NCBI GenBank assembly: GCA_029204225.1 | Contig: CM055096.1 | Location: forward strand, 38,009,003-38,073,002 | Source of the DNA: Diphasiastrum complanatum | Lineage: Eukaryota > Streptophyta > Lycopodiopsida > Lycopodiales > Lycopodiaceae | Reading direction: 5' to 3' | Length of the DNA: 64,000 nt | Shown here: piece after piece, positions 1-10,345 of the stretch | Position numbering within the stretch: the first letter of the stretch is position 1 | Layout of the letters: every line of letters starts with the position of its first letter | Made by a program: the position numbers and the translations under genes | Notes under the pieces: generated by a model | Told to the model about the DNA's origin: nothing | What the model saw: only the letters and a program-made list of their open reading frames with translations | The model's database searches: none

Positions 1-141
1 GGTGAACAGTGGCTTCAGTCACGCCGAAGTTTGCCTTTGTTTTGTTGACACAACTGTAAAGACAAAAAGCAATACCTCTTCAGCTGGATTTTTCTAGATC
101 TCCCAGTTCACTGTAGAATAATCTCATGACTCATTACTTAC

Positions 142-397
142 CAGTGCTAGTGCAACTAGTTGAACCTTCTCCTCCAACTGCTTTGAACAGCTGGTAAACA
201 GGAGAGAATATAGTCTCCAAGAGTGAAGGATGTACAGCCACCGCAGATACTTCATGATAGTGTGAAGGTGCCAAACAGTCTGATACTTTTCCATTTGACA
301 CCTCACCTCCTCCAATTTGACTGGAAATATTCACATCTGTCACTTGTGCCTCCAGTATAGCTAGGCTTGCCTGAGTATCACTTTTATAAAAACCAAG

Positions 398-466
<69 letters not shown>

Positions 467-1411
467 AATCTGCAACTCTACGAACATGGTCAAAAAACCG
501 ATACAAATTCCTAAACTCCAAATGATTCATTTCACTTTTGTGCTTTGTAAGGAAATTGAAAAGCTGGTTCAAAAACATGCTAAAACAACAAAAATTTGCA
601 ACCTGGTACTTTTCTAGCAGTCCATCTCCTTGTGTAAAATTAACATCAAAATTACAATGAACATTGCCAAATACCAAATCAACCTTCGATGCATTGTCTC
701 TTTCTTGAAAGGAAATACTCGGCTGCATAGATGTTGTAAATGAAGGTGTTCTTTCTGAAAGCCAACATGATCAGATTTCATCAAGAACATTGACATATGG
801 AGCCTATAAAACGATAATTACAATACAGGAATTCTAGATCAAGAAGATAGACAGAGCATACCAGTTCTACGCTTTTGAGATGAAGATGTGATAAAAGATT
901 TAACAGCCCGGCTAGATTCAGAACAATTTGTTTCCTTTTTACGTTTCTTACTTGAACGGTGCTTCGCATCTTGCAGTGATATGCTCCAACATTCTTTTTT
1001 TGCATTCGTCTTCATGAGGCACCTCTCAAAAACCATCTCAAACAACACGTAAAGAACTGTCTGCTCGAGTTTATGCCACTCAGAGTGCACTGCTTCATCA
1101 ATCTGGAATTACACTTACATAAGGGTTCCTCATCTGCTGTCACAACCTCATCGATTTAGTCGTCTTTGATGGATTGTATATCCAAGCTACAAATTCAATA
1201 AGATAGTGGATTCATCCTTAAAGATGCTCCAAAGTCCAAACATTATCCACAATGGCCATATTGCTGAAATTCATGCAAGATCGTATGCTCTCAAAATCTA
1301 CAAGCTTGTTGACAGTTTCATCATTGTGAAGTGATGCTCCCAACCTCATCCACCATGAAAATATGATGTTCATAGCAGCAAGAGTAGAAACGTAAAAAGA
1401 ATTGACCTGCC
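142..1411 (-). CDS. Unidentified multi-exon host gene, part (at least four exons)
   Basis: I do not recognise this protein. Read on the minus strand it has an exon at about 1411-1242 (after an ATTTTCTAG acceptor), one at 1102-862 (acceptor ATTCCAG, donor GTATGC), one from 754 (acceptor CTTTCAG) to about 486 or 482, and one from 380 or 370 to 142, which ends at a perfect GTAAGT donor, so the gene runs off the left edge. The 1102-862 exon ends in phase 1 and the 754 exon opens with two bases, so they join in frame as KRRT-E-RTPSF; the 1411 exon can also join the 1102 exon in phase 0. Visible features are a basic KKRKK stretch, suggesting a nuclear protein, and helical, leucine-rich segments without a clear catalytic motif. 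A CT microsatellite lies in the intron between the last two exons. That it is a real gene is inferred from splice sites and phase; its function is unknown. Confidence 0.55.
399..460. repeat. (CT)n microsatellite inside a probable intron
   Basis: About 31 uninterrupted CT units. On the minus strand the tract is GA and reads as Arg-Glu repeats in two frames, joining protein-like sequence on both sides in different frames. Flanking donor and acceptor candidates suggest it is intronic, close to the downstream acceptor. Confidence 0.95.
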
Positions 1412-2175
1412 CTAGAAAATGCCAAAACCTGTCAGAAAAGAAATAACTGAACAACATAACAAACAGCTGTATGAAGAGAAAATTCAGTTCTTCATAAACT
1501 GAAGTGTTTGAAAATACACTTATGTCTCTCAGATGCATGCTTAGATAGAATGCCTATTGGATGGTAAAAATATTTTTATGCACTGGAAGCAATGTGCCCA
1601 AATAGACATACAATAATTGTGAAGAGGTCATTGTTTTGAATCCTTGGTAACACTGGTTTACTTACCCATTGTTAAGTTAGGGTGGGAGTATTCCACATGC
1701 AAGATGAGCTGAATACAAAAGGGATTTTTGAGTCTTGACTACCTCCATGAAATGAGGCGACTACCTCATTGGCTAAAACGGTATCTCTACCTCTGCAGGT
1801 CTTCATTGCAATTTTGGATTGATCCTCCAACTTGTTGCCCATATTTGTCACATGCAACATCGTGTTCAAAACTGCAATGCCGGCATAGTGGTATGGCAGC
1901 TAGCTTCAATATTAGAGAGTGCCCACGTTACTAAATAGCTTTGAATCATAGAAAAGTTGATCTCTTTAAAGTGATTGAGTTCTTAATAAGAGAGTTGAAC
2001 AACATTCCTTTGAAAGAACGGTCTACAATTCATCTGCTGCTCATCCCATTGACAGCTTTCACGATGGGGGAGGCTGCAGATTCGAGCTACCGGAGTTTGT
2101 AGTCACCTGCTAGCACCTCAAAACTAGTTCAATGACAAAATTCACAAATTTCTGCACGAGTGCTTAATTTTCAAT

Positions 2176-2493
2176 TCATAAGAAGTGGACTTGGAAATTC
2201 CCCAAAGATCCAGTAACACACATGTTGCAAAGTCTCATGTGTGCATCCCCATATCCCCTCAATGAAGTTTCATCGCTTCTCAAGTTTTTTAATGATGCTG
2301 AAAGACTTCCCAAGGGCAAATAGTTCTTGAAACAAATCGATTGTTCAGACTGCAGAGTGCCTGCCATACAGGGCGATAGAATTTGCTTTAGATTTCCAAA
2401 AGGCCTGATTTCATTACTATTTGGGCAATTAATGGCCCATCGAATGTAATAGTAATGTGAAGCAATACAGTTGAATAAGAAGGAGAAGAGCAT
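2176..2493 (-). CDS. Candidate upstream exon of the same gene
   Basis: An open frame of 105 codons on the minus strand reads like folded protein (segment FGNLKQILSPCMAGTLQSEQ) and lies upstream of the gene at 142-1411 on the same strand. A possible donor after position 2220 would leave phase 1, which fits the acceptor at 1411, but the donor sequence GTGTTA is weak. The first methionine may not be the true start, and no start or promoter can be assigned. It could equally be a chance open frame. Confidence 0.3.
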   Translation of the reverse strand: MLFSFLFNCIASHYYYIRWAINCPNSNEIRPFGNLKQILSPCMAGTLQSEQSICFKNYLPLGSLSASLKNLRSDETSLRGYGDAHMRLCNMCVTGSLGNFQVHFL

Positions 2494-2499
2494 TATCGG

Positions 2500-3650
2500 T
2501 AACCTTGTTCTTTTGTTCTTGGCTAATGGACAAAAATGAAGAACGAAGCATCCTGGAGAGTATATATGTTTCTGCGTGTCGGTTTAATTTAGACGTAGCA
2601 AATGTGCTGTGTGTTTCTCAGAAAAAATAGCTAATCTTACCTGTACCCGTTCTTTTCAGTACGGTCACCAAATGTCTTTTCTCCTAGTGTCTTCTACTTC
2701 GTGCTATATTTCAGCTGATCTAATGCGTCTGCTGGTTCATGTGTTTCTTGTTTCTATCATCAATCCAGAAACCTTAGGACTCTTTGTCATCCACATTTTA
2801 AGGATTGCGGACTTGCGGAAAACTCCCCTCACATGCAACAAGAAGCGGAGTTAACAGCACATTAAGCCTGATCAACTTTTACTGCTACGTAAGCCTATAA
2901 TGACGCAGAGTTTTACTGCTTGCTTGTTTGAAGCTAAAAACTCCAATTGAAGCACGACCTTATTAGCAGAGAGGGGACAAACTTGGTCAGCTGACGAACT
3001 GATTATGACACAATTCTGGCCACATTTGATCAATCTTTCCAACTTAATTGAAAACTCGAACCAAAACTACGGTGTGAAGGCTGCAGATTTTACGCGACTA
3101 AGAATTTCTTAGATCGTTACAAAGCAGCAAGAACATAGCATGAATGAAATTTCTTCAGCTAGCAGAAAATGTGAAAGCATCTGAAGGAGGTAAATGCCAT
3201 AATCCACTCGTATCTTGAAATTGCAAACGAGTGAAAAACTACATACATCAACTAGAACCTAAACCCAGAAAAAAAATTGCCTCACAGGTCATATACAAAA
3301 CCAGTAGAGTAATGTAGTTATGCAAGCTACTTTCACCACTACAAACTTAAGTACAGAGCAGAAGTGAAGGAATTCACATATTAGAAGCTGAAATTCAACT
3401 AGCAAAATCATGTTTTCTAGCAGCTCGTCGCTCGCAAATGAAAATACAGCATCATCAAGAAAAAACAAGTGTCTTCAACAGAAGCAAAGCCTTGAACACG
3501 GAGCTGTAAAGAGCTTACAAAGAAGCATCACAGTACTAATATAAACAGAGACTAACGCATTTCTAAGGAAAGAACAAAGAAAGCAGCTAAATAAATGATC
3601 AAAGAACACCAGATTTTCACAAGCTTTCCAAGAGCAAAAAAATACTTGCA
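2500..3650. other. Gene-poor stretch, nothing recognised
   Basis: Only short, low-complexity open frames. It could hold the 5' introns or untranslated leader of the minus-strand gene to its left, but no exon can be supported. No repeat shared with the rest of the window was noticed. Confidence 0.5.
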
Positions 3651-3723
3651 TTATTGTCCAGAATTTCGAAAAGCTATCAGAAAACTGATTGAAAACATAG
3701 GCACATAACTGCGATGAAGACGG

Positions 3724-3724
<1 letters not shown>

Positions 3725-3784
<60 letters not shown>

Positions 3785-3802
3785 CAGAGACAGAGACAGA
3801 GA
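3725..3802. repeat. Compound (GA)n-(GACAGA)n microsatellite
   Basis: Roughly 20 GA units run directly into about six GACAGA units. On the minus strand it is a CT-rich tract immediately left of a GC-rich stretch at 3900-4000, an arrangement common in plant 5' leaders. A leader role for the minus-strand gene is inference only. Confidence 0.95.
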
Positions 3803-3899
3803 AGCTCCGGGAAGACGCGAGAACAAAAGCGGAAGAGACGCCATAGCTACAAAGCTTCGGACTCCAACTAGAAATTGCATTCTGATTCATAAAATGGCT

Positions 3900-4690
3900 T
3901 AGGCCGGGTCGTCCCGGTGGCCCGACGGGTGGAATCTCCGCAGTAATATCGGGGTCACCGGTATAGCCCGCTGGGAACCAGCATACCGACTACTGCCGGT
4001 AGTTGATTAAAGAACTTTGGGTGAGGGATGAGCCTATTAGGCATTGGGGGGCGTTGTCACTTGTTGGCATTGGGATTGGGAGGAGCTAACATATGGGTGC
4101 GCAATTAGTGGACTAAGAGGGCTATGCAAATTAGGTGTCTCGGTTCACGCCGTCGCGGATCCCAATTTTTTGTGGGTCCCAAAACTTTTCGTGCACAGGC
4201 AAATACGTTGGTCTCAAAATTTCTCAGTCGGAAGCACGCCATCGTTGAGTTGCAGGATATATTTTGCAGGCACATTCACAAGCTCACATGCATTTATGAG
4301 TCAATGGTCTTTTTAAATATATATGTAGTAGCAACTATTTCTCCCAAAATTTTTATGGGTTAGAATAGTGAATGCCATGTGGCATGCAAGCAAAAGGGCA
4401 GCCAGGTGCCGAGAGATTTCAAGACCGACAAAAAATCTAAACCCAAACTCCCAAAAATTTTCAGATACCATATAGCACAGGCAAGGTGGGCAACATGAGA
4501 GAGGCCTTGGGGCACACTACAGATGACAAACTCATCGCTCATCATCTACATAGTGTTAATAAGAGACGAGGTGGGGGGTTGGTTTTGGCCCTCTCATAAT
4601 GTGTGTATTTCATAAATCAAGAGTGAGAATGAGTTGGGGAACCAAGTACATGAGGCATAAAGGGATCATTGGTAGTTTTCGCGAAGGACT
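3900..4690. other. GC-rich patch then non-coding sequence
   Basis: Positions 3900-4000 are distinctly GC-rich compared with both flanks; from 4000 to 4690 there are only overlapping short open frames without recognisable domains. The GC-rich patch may be a promoter region for the leftward gene or old repeat DNA. Nothing further is visible. Confidence 0.35.
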
Positions 4691-4699
4691 TATGAAGTG

Positions 4700-5251
4700 T
4701 CTATAAATCATCATTGGTCGTGTAGATCACTTTCTTGTCACCTTCCTATGCCAACAAAGATGAAAAATACTCATTCTGAAATGTCATATGTGAGCTAGCT
4801 CCACTATCAATCCACCAAGGATCAATATCTTTATGATTAGCCAATAAAAAGAGAAGACATAACAAAGGAATCATTTTGAGTTTTGTCATCAACACCATCC
4901 TCATCCAGCGTTAGATTGCTTTGCTTTTCATTTTGATCTCTTTTCTTCTTGAAACACTCACTAGCAAAATGTCCTTTGACTCCACAATAGAAACATTTTA
5001 GCTTAGATCTATCTTTCTCCTTGCCAACAAAAGTAGAAGACTACATTGATGTTGCCCTTTAGACCACTTGCCTTTGCCCTTGCCCTTTGAGAACATAGTT
5101 TCATCCTCTTCAACTTGAGATGTGGAATTGGATCTTCCTCTTGATAGAAGCCTAAACTCCTCATTCACCAAAATTTCTTGCAAGTCCTCCATATTTAGTA
5201 ATGTCTTTTGAATAACAAAACATTGAACAAGATTAGCATGATCATCCAACA
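4700..5251 (-). pseudogene. Copia element C fragment: gag zinc knuckle and protease start
   Basis: Minus-strand translation gives a gag C-terminal part with a CCHC knuckle (CFYCGVKGHFASEC near 4960-5000), then an aspartic-protease start WWIDSGASSHM near 4790-4830, typical of Ty1/copia polyproteins. Upstream gag residues (LQEILVNEEFRLLSRG) lie at 5130-5190. The frame is broken by stops, and the sequence ends abruptly where the A1 LTR starts at 5252, so A1 inserted into it. The rest of the element is not seen on the other side, which is itself truncated. Confidence 0.75.
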
Positions 5252-6226
5252 TGTTGGAAAGAGGTGTGTAAAAGATAGGTCTAAAAGAATCGAATAAAAA
5301 TAAAACGAATAAAACAATAGTGATAAAAATCACGTTCGATCTTATAGTAACTAACTTTGAAATCATTAGTACTACAATGATTACATAGCCAAACATTCAG
5401 CATTGAATTATCAGACAAATAATCTGTCGCGAAGAATTACAAAAACGCATACATTCTGAGACAAAGTTGAACACAATAAGAAGATAGTATTGATTCAGTA
5501 TGAAAGCGAAACAGATGTAAATGAGTACAAAATGTTTGCGGATCGAAGCCGCGTACTCTAAGTTACGACTAAAATATAAGTCTGAATTAAGCGCAACTAC
5601 TGATAAGCAATAAGCGCAATAGCAATCTCTAATCAACTCTAAAGAACTGAGCTAGAATGCTCAAGAGTGTTCAAGCTCGCAGGCTTGAGAGAGAGCTAAC
5701 TATTCAATACTTGATCTTTGATATGATTTGATGATTAGATGTTGAAATATGAACAGGTATTTATACTAAGCAATTAGGTTGTCAAATGCGGCTGCCAGTT
5801 GGCTGGAGTCTGCTGGCATCAATCCAGTTAGGACTTCTTAGAAATTACTTGCTGATGGATTAATGTAAGTCGGTGGCTTTTGATCGTAAACAGCCTATCT
5901 GCAGATTTGAACATAAATTGTAACTTTGTAGAAATGAATGTAAGTTGTAACTGCGAAAAATGTGAAAAATGCGACATTGCATTTTTACTCGCAATTCCTG
6001 ACAAGTGAAAAATACGAAGGTCTTTGCTAAAGCCATTTCCTTCATATTTAAGGCATCTGACATTTTGCGAAAAAGTCAAAGAGAGATCAAATGTCGACAC
6101 TGTAAGCCATTTCCGAGTAGTTATGCAGACTGTGTAAAAACATGAAGAAATCTGCAGGTCTAGATAAAAGTTGGATGAAGATTAAAAATCGATTAGTCGA
6201 TTAGTAGGAAGGAGAATAATCCAACA
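5252..6226 (-). repeat. A1 3' LTR (complete, 975 bp)
   Basis: Starts TGTTGG and ends CCAACA on the plus strand and is bounded on the right by the element's polypurine tract (AAGGAG on the minus strand). It matches LTR copies at 9459-10013, 10346-11348 and 24252-24787. The opposite edge abuts the C fragment. Confidence 0.88.
5759..5766 (-). promoter_or_regulatory. TATA box of the A-family LTR
   Basis: TATAAATA on the minus strand, at the same place in the A LTR as 10959-10966 and 24369-24376, followed about 80-110 bases downstream by a CT-rich stretch and a short hairpin. It is the likely U3 promoter core of this retrotransposon family. Confidence 0.5.
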
Positions 6227-7300
6227 CTCCTTAATCTGAATCCATGAATGCCTTGACTTTAAACTTAGTTCTGCACAAAACCTTCTGTGTGCATCCAAGC
6301 TTAATGCTTTACTATCTACTGTCATATCTTGCGTCCGACAGTACTGCAATCTGACCTCTTTGTCGAGAACTTTGCTTCTAACATAGTGATACTTGAGTTC
6401 AATGTGCTTACTCCTAGAATGAAACCTAGGGTTGGCTGACAAGCCAATGACACTTTGATTATCACAAAATATGTAATGTTGGAGCATATTGATTCAAACT
6501 GATATCTGAAAGTAAGTTTCTCAACCAAATTGCTTTCTTTGTAGCTTGTGAGGCTGCGATATACTCTGATTCTATAGAAGATAGAGCTATCGAAGATTCC
6601 TTACAATTGTTCCAGGAAATTGGACCATTGTTGAGGAAGAATGTAAATCCGAAAGTGGATTTACGAGTGTCTACATCTCTTGCCCAACTCGCATCTATGT
6701 AACCATTGAGTAAATTGAGTTTGTTGTTGTCGACTGTTCCATAACTAATGCAAAAGTTCATAGTAGCGTGAAGATATCTCATGACTTTGATAAGAGCCTT
6801 CAAATGTGTCATACCAGGGTTAGTCATAAACTCACTTAGGGAGCTGACTGCAAAAGCTATGTTTGGACTGGTACAGATCATGGCGTACATAAGAGATCCT
6901 ATAATGGAATGATAAGGATACTCACGCATATGCTCCTTCTCTTGAATTGTTTGAGGACACTAGTCCTTTGACAATTTGAGGCCTGGTTCCATTGGTGAGA
7001 GAGCTAACTTGCAATTAACAAAATTATATTTGACTAATTAGATGTACCTTTGTTGAGTAATGTAGATCAACTTTCGATTTTTGTCTCTGTGGATTGGAAA
7101 ACCAAGATAGAAATGAGCTTCGCCTAGATCGGTCATGTTGAACTCAAAAGATAACATTGTCTTGTCTTCTTTTATCAGATCGATATTGTTGCCGAAGAGC
7201 AATGTGTCGTCCACGTATAGAGTGATAATGATAAAAGACTACCACATTGTCTTGAAGTAAACATTCGAATCTGAAGATCTTGGTGTGTAGTTGTGATCAA
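6227..7300 (-). pseudogene. A1 reverse transcriptase C-terminal half and RNase H
   Basis: Minus-strand reading shows the RT palm motif LYVDDTLLF near 7190-7215, then the connection segment (YHSIIGSLMYAMICT, 6860-6925) and a copia RNase H with GYIDASW, IALSSIESEYIA and the C-terminal RSKHIELKYHYV signature near 6380-6420. Stops and shifts separate these blocks. The order and spacing are those of an ordinary copia pol end, finishing just before the 3' LTR polypurine tract. Confidence 0.85.
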
Positions 7301-7540
7301 TGAGAAAAGTATAGATTTTTTGAAACCATGCTCGAGCAGATTGCTTCAAGTCATAAAGTGCCTTATGGAATTTACACACATAACTGTGTTTACCCTTGAT
7401 AATACAACCTTCGGGTTACACCATGTAAATGTCTTTTTTGATAACTCCATTGAGATATGTTGTCTATACATCCGTTTGATGTATTTCCAAATCTGTTACA
7501 GTAGAAAACGATAATAAAAGTCGAATAGAAGAATTCTTGA

Positions 7541-8026
7541 TTATTTGACTGAAGGTCTCAGTGTAATCGACATTGTATACCTAAGAAAATCCTCTAGCAA
7601 CAAGTCAAACTTTTCTTCTGTCGATCCTTCTGCTTTGTACTTAACTTTGAAAATCCATTTGTAATCAACTACATTTCTGCTAGCAGGTAATTCGACAATA
7701 GTCCATGTCTGGTCCTTGATAAGAGATGAATACTCTTTATTTATAGCTTCTTTCCAAAGATCAGAATCGGGCTGGACTGAGTGTCTCTTCGACAGTTGTC
7801 GGTCGACAGTAGTCGTTCGCAACAGTCGTCGGCGATACCGGATAGGTGGTCTGCTAGTTCTTGATGATCTTCTGGGAAATAGAGAAAATTGATCATTTTC
7901 ATCATACTGTAGTTGCTGAACTGCAACATCATCATCTTCTGATTCATCGTTGATATGTTGTTCGTCGAAAGTAGATGAGCTTGGACTTTCAATGAGAATA
8001 GTTGATTGAGGAACTGGGAAGTTCAA
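7541..8026 (-). pseudogene. A1 integrase-RT linker and RT N-terminus
   Basis: A 161-codon open frame contains the acidic, serine-rich linker after integrase, the RRSSRTSRPPIRY motif common before copia RT, then the RT start (WKEAINKEYSSL, TWTIVELP, DYKWIFKVKY). It is open across the linker but breaks after the fingers region. Compared with A2 the reading frame shifts at the DRRK-type motif. Confidence 0.8.
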
Positions 8027-8029
8027 TAT

Positions 8030-8770
8030 GTCAAGAGAATCTGATAGGTCGGCTACATGGGCTTTGCCTTTTCCTTTGAGGTCGATAAACTGATCTTCAA
8101 TGAAGATGACAACTCAGCTAGCGAATATCTTCGACTCAATGGGATCGAACAATTTGTAGGCTTGATCTGAAGTAGTGTAGCTGATGAAAATATGTTTGAT
8201 ACTTTGGAAGTCGAGCTTCTTCCTGTGATCATGAGGAATCTACGCATAAGCAGTACATCCAAAAACTTATAAATTCGATAAAGAAGGTTTGGTACCTATC
8301 CAAACTTCGAATGGTGTTTTGTCTGAGAGACTTTTGGTTGGACATATGTTCTGAATATAGGTTGCTATTGAAACATCTTCAGCCCAAATGGACTTCGGAA
8401 GTGTCGCATGGGATAACATGCACTTTGCCAATTCAACTAAGGTTCTGTTCTTTCTCTCAACAATACCATTTGACTAAGGTGAACAGGAGGTAATGTATTG
8501 TTGTAAAATGTTGTTGTTAAGGCGATACTCCTTGAATTCGATGGAGATATATTCTCCCCCGTTGTGGACCTCAGTGCTTTGATTCGTTTGCCAGTTTGAT
8601 TTTCTGCATGCTCTTTGAATTGTCTAAACTTGGTGAAAGCTTCTGATTTCTGCTTAATGAAGTAAACAACTGTTCTTCTGGAGAATTCGTCAATAAAGGT
8701 AATAAAATACTTTGCATCTAACAATGATGGAATTTACACAGGTCCACATATATTTGAATGAACAACATCT
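8030..8770 (-). pseudogene. A1 integrase core, truncated
   Basis: Carries the integrase core from AKYFITFIDEFSRRTVVYF through ALRST-GENISP (equivalent to the second catalytic aspartate region, degraded) and the NGIVERKNRTL-type region in broken frames. The zinc-binding HHCC domain and first catalytic aspartate region are missing because of the internal deletion near 8780. Confidence 0.75.
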
Positions 8771-8779
8771 AACAGACCT

Positions 8780-9268
8780 TTTGCTACATCTCATATGTAG
8801 AGGCAGGCTTGGAAGCGATGTCATAATTGCATCTTGATCGTCTATGACTAATCCAACAACAGCCATCTATTGCAAGAGATTCTTAAACTAGTTAATATGA
8901 TTCTGAAGAGAATCATTATTCAACATCTTGAGTGTGAAGAATTTCCTTCAAAGATGTAACTTGGTAGTTACGTCTCTCACATCATATACTGAGCTCGGGA
9001 TGTCCCAAACTTCTTTCGAAGTTTTGGCTTTAGCTACGTGGCCAATATGAGTATCTGATATATTGAGGATAATAAGCGCGAAAGCTTTACCATCCTTCGA
9101 TTTTCATTTTGAGTCATTTGTGTCATCTTCAGGTTTCACTTCGATACCTGTAACGACATCCCACAATTTGTTGGCGATTAGCAAGGTCTTCATCTTAAAT
9201 TTCCATACATAATAATTGGATCCATTCAGCTTGTCTGCTATAAGAGCGACTTTACTTTGAGAATCCAT
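8780..9268 (-). pseudogene. A1 gag (copia UBN2-type), truncated
   Basis: Begins at Met 9268 (MDSQSKVALIADKLNGSNYY), with the conserved W-KFKMKTLLIANKLWDVV segment of copia gag, then KEVWDI and TKLHL-RKFFTLKM motifs further on in interrupted frames. I chose the internal methionine because the upstream 22 codons lack gag similarity and the A-family start fits the conserved N-terminus. It ends where the deletion joins integrase. Confidence 0.8.
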
Positions 9269-9446
9269 CTGAAACTTTAGACTGTCGATAATTCGATTGT
9301 CATTAAGAGAAAGATACAGTACTGTGAAAATCAATTCTCTAATACCGAAACAAATTGATTCAAACTGAAGAATAATTTGATATCATGAAAGATATCAAGT
9401 ATTAGAGCTTGCGCTCTGATATAGTATTAGGCCTTGAAGAATCAAT

Positions 9447-9458
9447 GCTTTGATACCA
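9447..9458 (-). promoter_or_regulatory. A1 primer-binding site (initiator tRNA-Met type)
   Basis: The minus strand reads TGGTATCAAAGC directly after the LTR end CAACA. It differs by one base from the usual plant TGGTATCAGAGC complement to initiator tRNA-Met. Confidence 0.85.
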
Positions 9459-10013
9459 TGTTGAAAAAAAATGTGTAAAAGATAGGTCTAAAAGATTCAA
9501 ATAGAAATAAAATGAACGACAAGAAAGAAAACTGATCGTGGGCAGCGGAATAGACTATCTTCCTCTTTCTTCATGCATGACCACGCCTATCAATCTCGAA
9601 CAAAACAATAGTGATAAAAATTGCATTCGATCTTATAGTAGCTAACTTTGAAATCATTAGTACTACAGTGATTTCGTAGCCAAACATTTAGCATTGAATT
9701 ATCGGTACATTCTGAGACAAAGCTGAACGCTATAAGAAGATAGTATTGATTCAGTATGAATAGGCGAAATAGATGTACATGAGTACAAAATGTTTGCGGA
9801 TTGAAGTCGCATACTCTATTTTTGAACGACTAAAATATATGTCTGAATTAAGCGCAACTACTGATAAGTAGTAAGCACAATAGCAATCTCTAATAAACTC
9901 TAAAGAACCGAGCTAGAATGCTCAAGAGTGTTCAAGCTTGCAGGCTTGAGAGAGAGTTAATTATTCAATACTTGATCTCTGATATGATTTGACCATTAGA
10001 TGCTGAAATATGA
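9459..10013 (-). repeat. A1 5' LTR, truncated
   Basis: About 555 bases match the left part of the complete A LTR at 5252-6226, including the GA-rich segment and hairpin near 9935-9955. Similarity stops at about 10013, so the U3 start is absent and no target duplication can be read. Confidence 0.85.
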
Positions 10014-10345
10014 AAGTGGCCTCTCAGTATGCCTATAACCTATCTGTGCCCTGCCTGCGACATGGAATCAACTACAAATGTTGTCCAGCGATCTGCCTAG
10101 CTATCAAATCTATGTATATCCTGCTATAGCTGCGGCCATCTGTCAGCCCTCACTGACCTTCTCACAATCCTCATTGATCTCTCTACAATGGCTACTCTCT
10201 GTCTGAATTATTTTTTAGTCGAACGTTTCCCATATGATCTTCTAAAGGCACAATCTTAAAACCTAACGGTAGTGTCCTAATCTTGAGAGACCAATCCCTA
10301 AGGGGATAGGGACAGTTCTTAAGACTCAACAGATGGTATCCTAAA
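10014..10345 (+). mobile_element. Left flank of the A2 insertion, probably part of gypsy D1 LTR
   Basis: This 332-base segment has no open frame of note. It ends in the target duplication CTAAA whose partner at 24788-24792 opens the D1 LTR sequence, so it was contiguous with 24793 before A2 arrived. Assigning it to the D1 LTR is inference from that continuity; direct similarity to the D2 LTR was not seen. Confidence 0.5.
10341..10345. repeat. Target-site duplication of A2, left copy (CTAAA)
   Basis: CTAAA sits directly before the A2 LTR terminus TGCTGG. The same five bases follow the other A2 LTR terminus at 24788-24792. Confidence 0.8.

Larger units (their letters stand above)
5252..10013 (-). 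mobile_element. Ty1/copia retrotransposon A1, degenerate
   Basis: An LTR pair (5252-6226 and 9459-10013) encloses, in minus-strand order, primer site, gag, integrase part, reverse transcriptase and RNase H. The pol motifs (GSLMY, LYVDDTLLF, RSKHIE) place it in the Tork/TNT1-like copia group. A deletion of about 1 kb joins gag directly to the integrase core, removing the zinc knuckle, protease and integrase N-terminus. The 5' LTR lacks its first 420 or so bases. Several stops and frameshifts show it is dead. Confidence 0.9.

Noticed and set aside
134-728. Arg-Glu-rich proteins read through the GA tract
   Set aside because: The repeats are translation of a microsatellite; splice sites on both sides suggest it is intronic.
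3651-3902. Arg-Asp/Arg-Glu or Ser-Val repeat proteins at 3.7 kb
   Set aside because: Microsatellite translation; no supporting coding sequence.
3900-4030. GC-rich patch considered as an rRNA or tRNA gene
   Set aside because: No recognisable cloverleaf or rRNA sequence.
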